Shown here piece by piece: positions 19,477 through 29,925 of a DNA stretch of 64,000 nt. Every line of letters starts with the position of its first letter. The first letter of the stretch is position 1. Made by a program: the position numbers and the translations under genes. Origin of the DNA: Belliella aquatica (lineage in GTDB: Bacteria; Bacteroidota; Bacteroidia; Cytophagales; Cyclobacteriaceae); assembly GCF_014637795.1 (NCBI RefSeq), contig NZ_BMFD01000006.1, forward strand, positions 62,001 to 126,000, given 5' to 3'. Below the pieces are notes generated by a model, which ran no database searches, was not told the DNA's origin, and saw only the letters and a list, made by a program, of their open reading frames with translations.

Positions 19477-21276
19477 TTACATGAATTTACCTATTAAGAC
19501 ATAATCTTCTAGATCTAATCTAGCGACCTCTCTTTTGATGTATTTTTCTATCATCAAACTTGCTGTACTTGCTGCTGCGCGTCCACCCCAGCCTGCATTT
19601 TCTACATACACAGCAATGGCGATTTTAGGATCTTCTTTAGGTGCAAAAGCGATAAAAACTGAGTGATCTTCACCTTGAGGGTTTTGGGCCGTTCCAGTTT
19701 TTCCCGCTAAGGTGATATCCGGCATAGCCGCTCTCGCTGCGGTTCCATAAATTGCTTCTGCCATAGCATCTTGAATCAAATCAAAATGATGTGCATCGAC
19801 GCCCACTTCTCGCCTTGTCCTGTAGTCCTTGTTAATTTTTGTATTGTCCCCATCGATTGCCTTGATTAAATGTGGGGTATAATAATAACCTTTATTGGCA
19901 AAAATGGCTGCGAGGTTAGCCATTTGAAGCGGGGTAACCATCATCTCTCCTTGACCAATAGAAAGAGAGTAAATCGTAGAATATTTCCATCTACCCGACC
20001 CATAGATTCTATCATAATAGCTGCTTGAAGGAATGCTACCTTTACTTTCACCAGACATATCAATACCCAAAGATCCACCCAAACCAAACTGAAGCACTTT
20101 GTCTCTCCATAAGTCTAAGCCGATTTCGGTATCTTTAAAAGTATTACTCGACACTTCTCTATTAATCATCGCGCGATATGCTTGATGGTAATATGGATTG
20201 CATGAATTCCTGATCGCTCCAAATAGATTTACTGGAGAAGGATGGTTATGGCAAGCCACAAGGGACCTGTTGCATGCATATGTTGTATTAGGCGTCAAAA
20301 CCCCCATCTGAAGTCCTATTAAAGACTGGACAATTTTGAAAATTGACCCTGGAGGGTACATGGCCATGATTGGCCTATTGAAGAGTGGCTTTGTCTCATC
20401 CTTATTTAATACCCCAAAATTGGAACCAAACTTTGACCCAGCCAGTAAGTTTGGATCGTAGGTTGGGGCAGAAATCATCGCTAATATCTCTCCTGTTTTG
20501 GGTTCTATCGCTACTACGGAACCGACCTTGCCTGCCATCAGTTTTTCCCCATATTGCTGAAGCTCGAGATCGATGGTGGAGGTAAGATTTCTTCCTGCTA
20601 CGGAAGCAGTGTCATAATCTCCGTCTTTAAAAGATCCTTTATCAATGCCTCGGACATTGACCATTTTATACTTTACGCCTTTTACTCCACGGAGTTCTTT
20701 TTCATAAAATCCTTCCAAACCGCTCAAGCCTACAAAATCTCCTTGTCGATAATAGTTCGTAGTATCTCTTTCAAGTTGCCTTCCGCTAATTTCACCAATA
20801 TAACCGAGGGTATTTGCAGCGCTTGCTTGGGGATAAGATCTGACTGCACGCGTAGTTACAAACAGACCAGGATAATCAATCAAATAATCTTGAATTTTAG
20901 CAAATTCAGTAGTGGACACCTGTGGGATAAGAATCGATGGTTTGACAGAAGAATATTTTCTTGCAGCTGTATATTTTTCGATTAGTTCTTCTTTCTCGAT
21001 GTTGAAAATCTCACAAAACCTTGTGGTATCTTTTACATTAAACTCTTTCGGAATGACCATCAAGTCAAAAATAGGGTTGTTGTAAACCATAATTTTACCT
21101 GTCCGGTCGTAAACAAGACCTCTATAAGGATGATCTACAAGTCTCTGCACAGCATTACGTTCAGCTCTTTTCAAAAAGCTGTCGTCCGCCACTTGAATCA
21201 TAAATAGTTTGGTCAACAATACGATTCCAATCAGTATAATCACAACAATGATGGTAATCGGTCTTTGTTCGTTCAT
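19477..21276 (-). CDS. mrdA: Penicillin-binding protein 2
   Basis: 599 residues, one N-terminal membrane anchor (about 8-27), a PBP dimerisation domain, then a transpeptidase domain. Active-site motifs: serine in GSIFK (about 310), SxN in NSCNPY, and KTGT in AGKTGTAQNP (about 525). It cross-links peptidoglycan during elongation with RodA. The start overlaps the mreD stop by one base (TAATG), indicating translational coupling. Confidence 0.97.
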   Translation of the reverse strand: MNEQRPITIIVVIILIGIVLLTKLFMIQVADDSFLKRAERNAVQRLVDHPYRGLVYDRTGKIMVYNNPIFDLMVIPKEFNVKDTTRFCEIFNIEKEELIEKYTAARKYSSVKPSILIPQVSTTEFAKIQDYLIDYPGLFVTTRAVRSYPQASAANTLGYIGEISGRQLERDTTNYYRQGDFVGLSGLEGFYEKELRGVKGVKYKMVNVRGIDKGSFKDGDYDTASVAGRNLTSTIDLELQQYGEKLMAGKVGSVVAIEPKTGEILAMISAPTYDPNLLAGSKFGSNFGVLNKDETKPLFNRPIMAMYPPGSIFKIVQSLIGLQMGVLTPNTTYACNRSLVACHNHPSPVNLFGAIRNSCNPYYHQAYRAMINREVSSNTFKDTEIGLDLWRDKVLQFGLGGSLGIDMSGESKGSIPSSSYYDRIYGSGRWKYSTIYSLSIGQGEMMVTPLQMANLAAIFANKGYYYTPHLIKAIDGDNTKINKDYRTRREVGVDAHHFDLIQDAMAEAIYGTAARAAMPDITLAGKTGTAQNPQGEDHSVFIAFAPKEDPKIAIAVYVENAGWGGRAAASTASLMIEKYIKREVARLDLEDYVLIGKFM

Positions 21277-21797
21277 TATAATCCTCTCCTTCTTCTGTAG
21301 AATAACAGTTGAACAATAATACTCATTACAAATACAAAAATAGCACTCGCTATAATTTTTTGAACGACAGGAACAAATAAATCAGTACCCATACTTTCAA
21401 TAAAAAAAAAGAAGCTGTTGAAAATGATCAAGAGGGGTAAACTGTAGGTGGTAAACCAGCCAAACCCCATATTCAAAAGAGAAGGCTGCAGATCCTCATC
21501 ATAGCCTCCTGTTGGTGTTAAAATTTTGATCCAAGGTCTTCTTATAAATGCAATTGTCAGTAAACTTGCCGTATGAATTCCTAAGGTATCATAAAAAAGA
21601 TCCACAGCTAACCCCATTACAAATGCGATCAATAACGTTGGGATAGTTTTCGTTTCGATAGGAAGTAAAAGCAAATAGAGGATGTACAAAAAGCAAAAAG
21701 CAGCACCAAAAAGCACTAGGTTTTTGAGTACTAAAATTTGCACCAAGAGGTAGATAATAAATCCACCAACTAAAAGAAAGATTTTATTGGCGTTCAT
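21276..21797 (-). CDS. mreD: Rod shape-determining protein MreD
   Basis: 173 residues, about five transmembrane helices, MreD size. It contains the family-like segment VMGLAVDLFYDTLGIHTAS. It links MreC to the elongasome in the inner membrane. The coding sequence overlaps mreC by 14 nt and mrdA by one. Confidence 0.92.
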   Translation of the reverse strand: MNANKIFLLVGGFIIYLLVQILVLKNLVLFGAAFCFLYILYLLLLPIETKTIPTLLIAFVMGLAVDLFYDTLGIHTASLLTIAFIRRPWIKILTPTGGYDEDLQPSLLNMGFGWFTTYSLPLLIIFNSFFFFIESMGTDLFVPVVQKIIASAIFVFVMSIIVQLLFYRRRRGL

Positions 21798-22623
21798 TGA
21801 TCAGCTCGGAATTAATGTATAAAGAATCTAACTCTGCTTCTATTGTGTTTTCTACCAAATAAACATAGGAAACTCTTGTAAAGTCGGTTGAGAGCTCGAC
21901 TGTGATGTCAAGATAATTGGTGTCCGTTCCTTGATTAACCTCAAGTATTTTTCCGATTGCTATGCCTTCGGGAAATACAGCATTATATCCCGAGGTTACA
22001 ATCTTATCTCCAACTTGTACTTTGACGTGCCTTGGGACATAGAGCAGTTTTGCGTTTTTGGGACTTGCTCCGTCCCATTTGATAGACCCGAAAACCTCAG
22101 TAGATTCTATTTTTGAGGAGACTAGAAGTTCTGTATGTAAAAGAGAAATGACTGTTGCAAAATTATCTGAAACGCCCTTAACCCGTCCCACGACACCTTG
22201 ACCATTGAAAACACCCATTCCAGGTTTGATTCCTTGGTTAGCTCCTTTATTTAACGTGAGATGATTTTGGCTAAGCCTGATGGAATTGTTGATTACTTTC
22301 GCACCTTTGAATTCAAAACTCGCCATCAATGTGCTGTCTAATTCGATAAACACACTGTCAGCAGGTTTTCTATACATTTCTAATTCTGCCAAAAGCTCAG
22401 CGTTAGTGTCTACTAAACGTGTATTGACTTCTCTTAAAGAAAAATATTCTGAGACATTATTTTTAGTGCCTAATATTTTACCACTCAATTGATTAGAGCT
22501 ATTAAAGAAAACCGAACCTTGTTGAGTATTATAAGATACGATAAGCCAAATAGCGATAACCTCTAATAAAATGAATAAAAGAAATGCTCTTAAACTGTAT
22601 AGAAATAGTAAGATGCGCTGCAT
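21784..22623 (-). CDS. mreC: Rod shape-determining protein MreC
   Basis: 279 residues: one N-terminal transmembrane helix (about 8-30), a coiled coil (about 60-90), then the periplasmic beta domain with NNSIRLSQNHLTLNKGANQGI, GVFNGQGVVGRV and GDKIVTSGYNAVFPEGIAIG. MreC bridges MreB/MreD and PBP2 on the periplasmic side. It starts 6 nt after mreB. Confidence 0.95.
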   Translation of the reverse strand: MQRILLFLYSLRAFLLFILLEVIAIWLIVSYNTQQGSVFFNSSNQLSGKILGTKNNVSEYFSLREVNTRLVDTNAELLAELEMYRKPADSVFIELDSTLMASFEFKGAKVINNSIRLSQNHLTLNKGANQGIKPGMGVFNGQGVVGRVKGVSDNFATVISLLHTELLVSSKIESTEVFGSIKWDGASPKNAKLLYVPRHVKVQVGDKIVTSGYNAVFPEGIAIGKILEVNQGTDTNYLDITVELSTDFTRVSYVYLVENTIEAELDSLYINSELINERQ

Positions 22624-22629
22624 TCTTCA

Positions 22630-23658
22630 TTAACTCATCAAAACGGTTCTGAAATTGGAAATATTTTTCAAGGCGGTTCCAGTTCCTCTTACAACAGCTC
22701 TTAGTGGATCTTCAGCGATATGAATAGGTAATTTTGTCTTTTGGTGAAGTCTTTTGTCTAGACCTTTGAGCAAAGCACCACCACCAGTAAGGTGAATACC
22801 ATTGTCATAAATATCAGCTGACAATTCTGGTGGGGCAATTTCCAAGGCCTTCAAAACAGCCTCTTCAATTTTAGATACTGATTTGTCTAAGGCAAAAGCA
22901 ATCTCTGAGTAAGAAACTTTGATAACCTTTGGGATACCTGTCATCAAATCTCTTCCTCTGATTTCATAATCTTCAGGAGCATCATCTAATTCAGTCAAGG
23001 CAGATCCGATCGCGATCTTCACTTTCTCCGCTGATCTTTCCCCTATGAGAAGGTTGTGTTGTCTTCTCATGTAATCTAAGATGTCCTTTGTAAAGGTATC
23101 ACCAGCTACTCTGATAGACTGATCAGCAACTATTCCTGAAAGCGCAATCAAGGCAATTTCTGTCGTACCACCTCCAATGTCAACTATCATGGAGCCCATT
23201 GGCTTTTCAATATCAATTCCAATACCTATCGCTGCTGCAATAGGTTCATAGATCATGTAAACTTCTTTGGCGCCTGCATGCTCAGCGGAGTCACGTACTG
23301 CTCTTTTTTCAACCTCGGTGATTCCAGAAGGGATACAAATTACCATTCTGTGAGATTGAGGGAACATACCTTTTTTATGACCAGGAATCATTTTGATCAA
23401 CCCTCGGATCATCTGCTCTGCAGCGTAAAAGTCAGCAATCACACCATCTTTCAGAGGTCGGATAGTTTTGATGTTTTCATGCGTCTTTTCATGCATGTTC
23501 ATCGCGTCTTTTCCAACAGCTAAAACCCTATTGGTCGTCCTGTCTATCGCAATGATAGAAGGTTCATCTACCACGATTTTGTCCTTGTGAATGATAAGCG
23601 TATTTGCAGTACCTAGATCGATAGCAATATCACTGGAGAAAAAATCGAATAATCCCAT
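22630..23658 (-). CDS. mreB: Actin-like rod shape protein MreB
   Basis: 342 residues. Actin-type nucleotide-binding signatures: DLGTANTLI near the N-terminus, IVDIGGGTTEIALI in the middle and LTGGGALLKGLDKRL near the end. It forms membrane-associated filaments that position the elongasome. First gene of the shape operon; an upstream -7-like box supports a promoter here. Confidence 0.98.
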   Translation of the reverse strand: MGLFDFFSSDIAIDLGTANTLIIHKDKIVVDEPSIIAIDRTTNRVLAVGKDAMNMHEKTHENIKTIRPLKDGVIADFYAAEQMIRGLIKMIPGHKKGMFPQSHRMVICIPSGITEVEKRAVRDSAEHAGAKEVYMIYEPIAAAIGIGIDIEKPMGSMIVDIGGGTTEIALIALSGIVADQSIRVAGDTFTKDILDYMRRQHNLLIGERSAEKVKIAIGSALTELDDAPEDYEIRGRDLMTGIPKVIKVSYSEIAFALDKSVSKIEEAVLKALEIAPPELSADIYDNGIHLTGGGALLKGLDKRLHQKTKLPIHIAEDPLRAVVRGTGTALKNISNFRTVLMS

Positions 23659-23734
23659 TATGTCTGTTGGTTGAATTTTTATGTGAATTTGTTAAAGTTA
23701 GCATTATAGATGCATAACATGAAACGCGGGAAGG

Positions 23735-23742
23735 CAAAATTA
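23735..23742 (-). promoter_or_regulatory. Candidate -7 box for the mreB operon
   Basis: The minus strand reads TAATTTTG, matching the Bacteroidota TAnnTTTG consensus, 77 bp upstream of the mreB start. No well-spaced -33 TTTG is evident. Confidence 0.45.
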
Positions 23743-24003
23743 TTATCTTAATTGCAATTTCTTATCATAATGTCTTTTTTTTTTGAAACATTGTTTCATT
23801 TCGCTTAAAGTAGGTGCTGATCACCGTTTTTTTACCTATCTAATAGGTATGCTAACAGTGAGTTGATGCTCTTGGAGCAATTGATATACCAACTCCTCAT
23901 TATGCTATGGAAATTTGCCTTTGACAAAGGTAGGTTGTTTGATTTCAGTTACTTTATATTATTCTGTATGTAGAGACTCTTTTTTAATTAGAAATAATTT
24001 TAT

Positions 24004-24011
24004 TAAATTTG
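24004..24011 (+). promoter_or_regulatory. Candidate -7 box for rimP-nusA-infB
   Basis: TAAATTTG matches TAnnTTTG. A start about 6-8 bp downstream would place the GC-rich hairpin at 24034-24053 in the leader. Confidence 0.5.
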
Positions 24012-24033
24012 TGCCGTATTAGCCGAATATTAG

Positions 24034-24053
24034 GAGGGGACGACAGTCCCCTC
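24034..24053 (+). promoter_or_regulatory. Leader hairpin immediately before rimP
   Basis: GAGGGGAC and GTCCCCTC form a perfect 8-bp stem with a GACA loop, followed by TTTCATT. It looks like a short attenuator and also folds away the purine-rich AGGAGGGG. It lies 7 nt before the first possible rimP ATG. Confidence 0.6.
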
Positions 24054-24075
24054 TTTCATTATGGTAAATTGTAAT

Positions 24076-24546
24076 ATGAGTTTAAGAAACACAATAGAAG
24101 AAATAGTAGAGAAGCATTTGCCAGATGAAGAACACTTCATCGTCGAAATTCAGCTGATTGAAAATGTAAGTAAACCACAGCTCAAAATCCTCATTGATGC
24201 AGATCATGGTATAAAAATTGATACCTGTGCTTTTATTAGCAGACAAGTTGGAGAAGAAATCGAAGCAAAAGAATTGCTTGCTGATGCCTATGTTTTGGAG
24301 GTTTCATCTCCTGGAGTAGATTATCCGCTCAATTCTAAAAGACAATATTTAAAAAATGTCGGTAGAAAACTCAAAGTAACCTTGACAGATGGAAAGGAAA
24401 TTGAGGGAGAACTTCTATCAGTAGGTCCTTCGGATATCAAGTTGAAGGTAGTGAAAAAAGAAAAGGGAAAGAAAGCCACCGAAGAGGAGGTTGAGTTCAC
24501 CTTAGAAGAAATAAAGAAATCAATTGTACTAGTCTCTTTTAAGTAA
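24076..24546 (+). CDS. rimP: Ribosome maturation factor RimP
   Basis: 156 residues from the ATG at 24076 (MSLRNTIEEIVEKHL), where the family usually begins; an in-frame ATG at 24061 would add MVNCN. Family landmarks: LKILIDADHGIKIDTCAFISRQV and YVLEVSSPGVDYPL. It assists 30S subunit assembly. First gene of rimP-nusA-infB, with nusA 5 nt downstream. Confidence 0.95.
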   Translation: MSLRNTIEEIVEKHLPDEEHFIVEIQLIENVSKPQLKILIDADHGIKIDTCAFISRQVGEEIEAKELLADAYVLEVSSPGVDYPLNSKRQYLKNVGRKLKVTLTDGKEIEGELLSVGPSDIKLKVVKKEKGKKATEEEVEFTLEEIKKSIVLVSFK

Positions 24547-24551
24547 AAAAA

Positions 24552-25799
24552 ATGGATGCTAAAGTTCTTATAGAATCATTTGCAGAATTTGCAAGATCAA
24601 AAAATGTAGATCGTCCAACAATGATCCGCATTCTCGAAGATGTGTTTAGAGCGATGATTCGCAAGAAATACGAAACAGACGAAAATTTCGATGTGACGAT
24701 AAATGCAGATAAAGGTGATCTTGAAATATTGAGAATTAGGGAAATCGTAGACGACAACTCTGAAGATATTTGGGATTTTGATAAAATCAGTGTTACAGAC
24801 GCGAGGAAAATCGAACCGGATTTTGAAGTTGGAGAAGAAGTCTACGAGAAGATAGAGCTAGAAGACTTTGGCCGTAGAGCTGTTATGATGGCTCGTCAGA
24901 CACTGATTCAGAAAATTAAGGATCTTGAAAAAGATTTACTTTTCAATCAATACGAAGAATTAGTAGGAGAGATCATTTCTGCAGAAGTATATCAAATACT
25001 TGGTAGAGAAGTGCTTTTGATGGACGGTGATGGCAATGAGCTCATCCTTCCAAAAGGAGAGCAGATTCCAAAAGATAGATTTAGAAAAGGAGATTCTGCC
25101 AGAGCTATTGTCCATAAAGTAGAAATGGTCAACGGTAATCCAAGAATTATTCTTTCTAGAACTTCTCCAATATTCCTAGAAAGACTGTTTGAAAATGAAG
25201 TTCCTGAGGTATTTGATGGTTTGATCACAATCAAAAAGATTGTAAGAGAGCCAGGTGAGAGAGCTAAAGTAGCAGTTGAATCTTATGATGACAGAATTGA
25301 TCCAGTAGGAGCATGTGTGGGGATGAAGGGAAGTAGAATTCATGCTGTCGTGAGGGAATTGCAAAACGAGAATATCGATGTGATCAATTATACAGAGAAT
25401 TTAGATTTGTATGTCTCTCGTGCTCTTAGTCCAGCAAAAGTTATATCAATTCAGCCAGATCACGAAAAGAAAAGGATTTCGGTTTATATGAAGCCTGATC
25501 AAGTATCTATGGCAATCGGAAAAGGAGGATTTAATATCCGACTAGCAAGCCGTTTGGTTGGATATGAAATCGATGTATTCAGAGAATTGAATGAAATCGA
25601 GGATGAAGAAGATGTAGTCTTGGATGAGTTTGGAGATGAAATCGAAGATTGGGTAATTGATGAATTGAAAAAGACAGGATTAGATACAGCGAAAAGTGTA
25701 CTTTCTTTAACGAAAGAAGACTTGTTGAGAAGAACTGAGCTTGAAGAAGAGACCATTGACGAGATCTTCAGAATATTAAAACAAGAATTTGAACAATAA
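24552..25799 (+). CDS. nusA: Transcription termination/antitermination factor NusA
   Basis: 415 residues. N-terminal RNA-polymerase-binding domain (1-125), S1 domain (about 130-200), and KH1/KH2 (about 230-345) with DPVGACVGMKGSRIHAVVREL and VSMAIGKGGFNIRLASRLVGY. A short helix-hairpin-helix-like tail follows (LSLTKEDLLRRTELEEETIDEI). NusA modulates pausing, termination and antitermination. Confidence 0.97.
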   Translation: MDAKVLIESFAEFARSKNVDRPTMIRILEDVFRAMIRKKYETDENFDVTINADKGDLEILRIREIVDDNSEDIWDFDKISVTDARKIEPDFEVGEEVYEKIELEDFGRRAVMMARQTLIQKIKDLEKDLLFNQYEELVGEIISAEVYQILGREVLLMDGDGNELILPKGEQIPKDRFRKGDSARAIVHKVEMVNGNPRIILSRTSPIFLERLFENEVPEVFDGLITIKKIVREPGERAKVAVESYDDRIDPVGACVGMKGSRIHAVVRELQNENIDVINYTENLDLYVSRALSPAKVISIQPDHEKKRISVYMKPDQVSMAIGKGGFNIRLASRLVGYEIDVFRELNEIEDEEDVVLDEFGDEIEDWVIDELKKTGLDTAKSVLSLTKEDLLRRTELEEETIDEIFRILKQEFEQ

Positions 25800-25829
25800 A
25801 TAAAGACCAATTTACCCAAATATAGGTCT

Positions 25830-25837
25830 TATATTTG
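25830..25837 (+). promoter_or_regulatory. Candidate internal promoter before infB
   Basis: TATATTTG matches TAnnTTTG and lies in the 67-bp nusA-infB gap, 29 bp before the infB start. The -33 part is weak, so infB may have extra transcription beyond the operon promoter. Confidence 0.4.
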
Positions 25838-25866
25838 CCAAAGAATTAGAAAGAGGTTTTTAGCGT

Positions 25867-28845
25867 ATGTCAGAAGAAAAAATGATGAGACTTGGCCAAG
25901 TCGCCAGAAAACTCAACGTAGGAATAGCTACGATTGTGGAATCTATGGCTAAAAAGGGCTTTGAAGTCGAAAACAACCCCAATTCTAAGATCAGCATGGA
26001 TCAATACAGTGTGCTGGCCAAGGAATTTAAGTCCTCCGCTCAAGAGAAGGAAGAGGCATCCCACCTTTCTATAGGTAAACGTCATCATGAGACATTTACT
26101 ATAGAAGCAGATTCAGATGCTCGAGAAGAGTCTAAGCCTGTGCCTGTCAAGGAGGAGAAAAAAGTAGAAGCAAAAGAGCCCGCTCCAGCACCAAAGCCTG
26201 AGCCAACTCCTGCTGCTCCTGAAAAAGAAAAAGTAGAGGAACCAAAGGTTACGCCTGAAGCGCCTAAATTACCTGGCATAAAAGTGTTAGGAAAAATAGA
26301 CCTTTCTCCAAAAGCCGAACCGACTCCTGCTCCTAAAAAAGTAGAGAAGGCAATCGAAAAGCCTAAGGAAGAAGTAAAGCCTCAACCTAAAAAAGAAGAG
26401 GCTCCAAGAAAAGAGTTCAAAAAGGAAGAAAAGAGCACTCAGGCTGTGAAGCCTCAGCAAAATGACAACGCTAAAACACAAAAACCTGCTCCAATTACTT
26501 CTAACAAGCCAACTCCTAAAGAGCAAGCACCAAAACAGCAGGAACCAAAACCTGTTGTCGTTCCAGCTAAACCTGAAGTGGTACCACAACAAGTTATTGC
26601 TGCGAAAGCTGATTCTTTGAAGGGATTGACCGTTTTGGGTAAGATAGAATTACCAACTGACAAGCCTAAGAAAAAAGGTAAGCCAGTTGCATCTTCTGAC
26701 GAGAGAAATAAGGACAAAAAGAAACGAGTTCGTAAGAGAATAGATAAAAATACACCTGGAGGTGACGCTGCAAAGGGCGGAGCTGCCGCTGGAGGAGCAA
26801 GACCTGCCACACCTGGACAACCGCAAGGAGGACATCGTGCTGGAGGAGGTCCAAATAGTAGAGAGAGAAGAAGTCCGCAGGGAAGACCAGGACAAGGAGG
26901 AGGAAGACCCGCTCAAGGAGGTCATGCTGGAGGACGTGTTCAGAAAGCTGAACCTACTCAGAAAGAAATCCAAGATCAAATTAAGCAAACACTTGCTAGA
27001 CTTCAAGGTGGTAAAGCTGGTGGAGGTAAAGGGAAGAATAGAAGAGATAAGAAAGCCGAAAGAAGTAGAGATACTGAAGATGGAATCGAAGAAAGCAAAG
27101 TTTTAAAAGTAACTGAGTTTATCTCAGCCAATGACTTGGCTTCCTTGATGGACGTTTCAGTTAATCAGGTAATTTCAACTTGCATGTCTTTGGGAATGTT
27201 CGTTTCGATCAATCAAAGACTAGATGCGGAAGCAATTACTATTATTGCTGACGAGTTTGATTATGAAGTTGAATTCACTAAATCTGATGAGGAAGAGAAT
27301 TTCGTAGAAGAAATTGATAATCCAGAAGATCTTGTTACAAGAGCTCCGATCGTCACAATCATGGGACACGTAGATCATGGTAAGACTTCCCTTCTTGATT
27401 ATATCAGAAGAGCGAAAGTTACTGATGATGAGGCGGGTGGAATTACCCAGCACATTGGTGCGTATGATGTGATGACCAACACTGGAGAAAAAATCGCATT
27501 CCTAGATACACCAGGTCACGAGGCATTTACTGCCATGCGTGCACGTGGTGCGAAAATTACGGATGTTGCAATCATAGTTGTAGCTGCGGATGATGACATC
27601 ATGCCGCAAACAAAAGAAGCTATCAATCACGCTCAAGTAGCTGGCGTACCAATGATCTTTGCGATCAATAAAATTGATAAGCCAAATGCTAATCCGAATA
27701 AGATTAAAGAGCAATTGGCAAATATGAATCTACTAGTAGAAGAATGGGGTGGTAAATACCAATCTCAAGATATCTCAGCAAAAGTAGGTACGGGTATAGA
27801 AGAATTGCTTGAAAAAGTACTTCTAGAGGCTGAAGTTCTTGAACTTACTGCCAACCCTAATAAAAATGCTGTCGGAACTGTAGTTGAAGCATCTCTAGAC
27901 AAAGGTAGAGGATATGTGACTACAGTGATGGTGCAGGCAGGTACACTTAGAGTAGGTGATGTGATGCTAGCAGGTCAACATTATGGTAAAGTAAAAGCCA
28001 TGTTTGATCACAAAGGTAAAAAGCTGAAAGAAGCAGCACCATCTACACCAGTGCAGGTACTTGGGCTTGGCGGCGCACCTCAAGCAGGTGATACTTTCAA
28101 AGTTTACGATTCTGAAAGAGAGGCGAGAGAAATTGCCAATTCTAGAGAGCAGATCCAAAGAGAGCAAAGTATGCGTACCAAGAAACACATCACATTGGAT
28201 GAAATCGGACGTAGATTGGCTATCGGTAGCTTTAAGGAATTGAATATCATCATCAAAGGTGATGTGGATGGATCAGTCGAAGCATTGTCAGATTCCTTAT
28301 TGAAATTGTCTAAAGACGAAGTTTCTGTAAATATCATTCACAAAGGTGTGGGTCAGATCTCTGAATCCGATGTATTGTTGGCCTCAGCTTCTGATGCAAT
28401 CATCATTGGTTTCCAAGTAAGACCTTCTCCAAATGCGAAGAAGATCGCAGAACAAGAAGAGATCGAAATCAGACATTACTCTATCATCTATGATGCGATT
28501 AACCAAATCAAAGATGCAATCGAAGGAATGCTTGAGCCAGAATTTGAAGAAATCATCACTGGTAATATCCAAGTGAGAGAAATATTCAAAATCTCTAAAA
28601 TTGGTACTGTTGCAGGTTCTTATGTTACAGATGGTTTCATTACCCGTAAGAATAAGATCAGAGTTATCCGTGATGGTATTGTAGTTCACGATGGTGAAAT
28701 CGATCAGTTGAAGAGATTCAAAGACGATGTGTCTGAAGTGAAAGCAGGCTACGAATGTGGTATTTCAATTAAGAAATTCAACGATATCCTTGTTGATGAT
28801 ACGATTGAGGGTTACACCATGCAAGAGATCAAGCGCAAGAAATAA
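25867..28845 (+). CDS. infB: Translation initiation factor IF-2
   Basis: 992 residues. An N-terminal IF2N-like helix domain ([19 protein letters not shown]) is followed by a very long Lys/Pro/Glu-rich and then Gly/Arg-rich disordered region (about 60-400). A second IF2N-like segment follows at about 415-470. The GTPase domain has G1 GHVDHGKTS (about 500), G2 [11 protein letters not shown]3 DTPGHEAFT and G4 NKID. Domains II-IV end with [16 protein letters not shown]-2 delivers initiator tRNA to the ribosome. Ends at a strong terminator. Confidence 0.98.
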   Translation: MSEEKMMRLGQVARKLNVGIATIVESMAKKGFEVENNPNSKISMDQYSVLAKEFKSSAQEKEEASHLSIGKRHHETFTIEADSDAREESKPVPVKEEKKVEAKEPAPAPKPEPTPAAPEKEKVEEPKVTPEAPKLPGIKVLGKIDLSPKAEPTPAPKKVEKAIEKPKEEVKPQPKKEEAPRKEFKKEEKSTQAVKPQQNDNAKTQKPAPITSNKPTPKEQAPKQQEPKPVVVPAKPEVVPQQVIAAKADSLKGLTVLGKIELPTDKPKKKGKPVASSDERNKDKKKRVRKRIDKNTPGGDAAKGGAAAGGARPATPGQPQGGHRAGGGPNSRERRSPQGRPGQGGGRPAQGGHAGGRVQKAEPTQKEIQDQIKQTLARLQGGKAGGGKGKNRRDKKAERSRDTEDGIEESKVLKVTEFISANDLASLMDVSVNQVISTCMSLGMFVSINQRLDAEAITIIADEFDYEVEFTKSDEEENFVEEIDNPEDLVTRAPIVTIMGHVDHGKTSLLDYIRRAKVTDDEAGGITQHIGAYDVMTNTGEKIAFLDTPGHEAFTAMRARGAKITDVAIIVVAADDDIMPQTKEAINHAQVAGVPMIFAINKIDKPNANPNKIKEQLANMNLLVEEWGGKYQSQDISAKVGTGIEELLEKVLLEAEVLELTANPNKNAVGTVVEASLDKGRGYVTTVMVQAGTLRVGDVMLAGQHYGKVKAMFDHKGKKLKEAAPSTPVQVLGLGGAPQAGDTFKVYDSEREAREIANSREQIQREQSMRTKKHITLDEIGRRLAIGSFKELNIIIKGDVDGSVEALSDSLLKLSKDEVSVNIIHKGVGQISESDVLLASASDAIIIGFQVRPSPNAKKIAEQEEIEIRHYSIIYDAINQIKDAIEGMLEPEFEEIITGNIQVREIFKISKIGTVAGSYVTDGFITRKNKIRVIRDGIVVHDGEIDQLKRFKDDVSEVKAGYECGISIKKFNDILVDDTIEGYTMQEIKRKK

Positions 28846-28862
28846 TCAATTTATAAATCATT

Positions 28863-28895
28863 AAAAGGAACTTCCGCAAGGTTGTTCCTTTTTTT
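28863..28895 (+). terminator. Intrinsic terminator of the rimP-nusA-infB operon
   Basis: AAAGGAAC and GTTCCTTT form a stem with a 12-nt loop and a run of seven or more T. Confidence 0.9.
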
Positions 28896-28902
28896 ATTTC
28901 CT

Positions 28903-29094
28903 ATGAGAGAGGCTATCCATATTTTTCTTCAAATCCTCGTTGTTTTCAGTGTCATTTCATTGATTTTGGGATTATATAAACCTGTTTTAGCCCTTTGGTT
29001 TTTAGATCGTTTCAATAGATTGAAAGTATTGAAAATATATGGTTTGGCACTACTTATTTTTGTGCTCCTAATATTTTTGAATAATATCTTTTGA
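28903..29094 (+). CDS. Small hydrophobic membrane protein
   Basis: 63 residues from the ATG at 28903 (MREAIHIFLQIL). The longer reading from 28882 would start inside the infB terminator. Two predicted transmembrane helices (about 8-30 and 43-62) flank a short basic loop with WFLDRFNRLKVLK. No known domain. It begins just past the infB terminator, so it is either readthrough-transcribed or has a promoter hidden there. Confidence 0.7.
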   Translation: MREAIHIFLQILVVFSVISLILGLYKPVLALWFLDRFNRLKVLKIYGLALLIFVLLIFLNNIF

Positions 29095-29147
29095 TATGGT
29101 GGCTTTTGGGTAATTTTAATTATTTTTGATTTTAAAATTCCCTAAGA

Positions 29148-29687
29148 TTGAGAAAAGTTATCTCCATATTACTTCTAAGCGTGTTTGCTTTGTACCATTT
29201 TGGGTACTATGGATTTTATTATTCTCTCAATTTTAGATTAGAATCATATTGGACTGATAAGATATTCGAAACTGAAGAGTCTACTGAGGAGATTATGGAG
29301 ATCCCTATTTCTGTTCCATACATGGCAGATCAGTCCGATTTTCAGGTTACAAATACTACATTTGAAAAAGACGGGAAAAATTACCGGGCTGTAAAGCAGA
29401 AGTATTCAAATGATACCTTACAAATTGTCTATGTTCCTGATACAGCAAAGAGCAAGCTTAATAATGTTGTGAAAAAGTGGATCACTTCGTTAGTGTCAGA
29501 TGAAATTCCCACAGAAAATAGCAATTCTTTACTTTCAAAAATATTCATAAAGGATTACACCAAGCCCAATCAAGACTTTGTGTTTGCACCTTTCATGAAT
29601 CAAGAGAAGAACTACATAGGGTTTATTTTTTCACCTTATAATGAATTATTCCTCAGTAATAATACTCCTCCTCCAGAATTGGTTTGA
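29148..29687 (+). CDS. Hypothetical protein with N-terminal membrane anchor
   Basis: 179 residues. The start appears to be TTG (RKVISILLLSVFALYHFGYYG), since no ATG lies upstream in frame before a stop. One N-terminal hydrophobic segment (about 3-27) would anchor it or serve as signal. The rest (about 45-179) is polar, with no motif I recognise. It precedes the outer-membrane barrel gene by about 280 bp on the same strand. Confidence 0.75.
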   Translation: MRKVISILLLSVFALYHFGYYGFYYSLNFRLESYWTDKIFETEESTEEIMEIPISVPYMADQSDFQVTNTTFEKDGKNYRAVKQKYSNDTLQIVYVPDTAKSKLNNVVKKWITSLVSDEIPTENSNSLLSKIFIKDYTKPNQDFVFAPFMNQEKNYIGFIFSPYNELFLSNNTPPPELV

Positions 29688-29925
29688 TTTAAACCATTCA
29701 TCATTGGCTATTTTCTTTAGATAATCACACATTAAAATTCAGCTTTTGTGGAGAGGATTCTATGTTTTCAAAGGGGTTTGTTGTACATAGATGATTTTCT
29801 CTTCATGCTGTGTTTCTGTTGATTATTCAAAAAGCAATGAATTGTCCACTTTCCGAAGGTGCATGCGATTATCTTGTTTATCACAGGTGTCATGTAATTT
29901 ATTGGCTGGGCAAAAAACTAATATA

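Larger units (their letters stand above)
23659..24060. other. Divergent intergenic region between mreB and rimP
   Basis: 402 bp without a gene. It holds candidate promoters for both flanking operons, a short inverted repeat GAAAC/GTTTC near 23783-23796, the palindrome CCTTTGACAAAGG near 23920-23935, and the rimP leader hairpin. No tRNA is recognisable. Confidence 0.6.

Noticed and set aside
26287-27006. Several long antisense frames opposite the IF-2 low-complexity region
   Set aside because: They arise from repetitive Lys/Pro/Gly codons of infB; products are Ser/Leu/Phe-rich with no family likeness.
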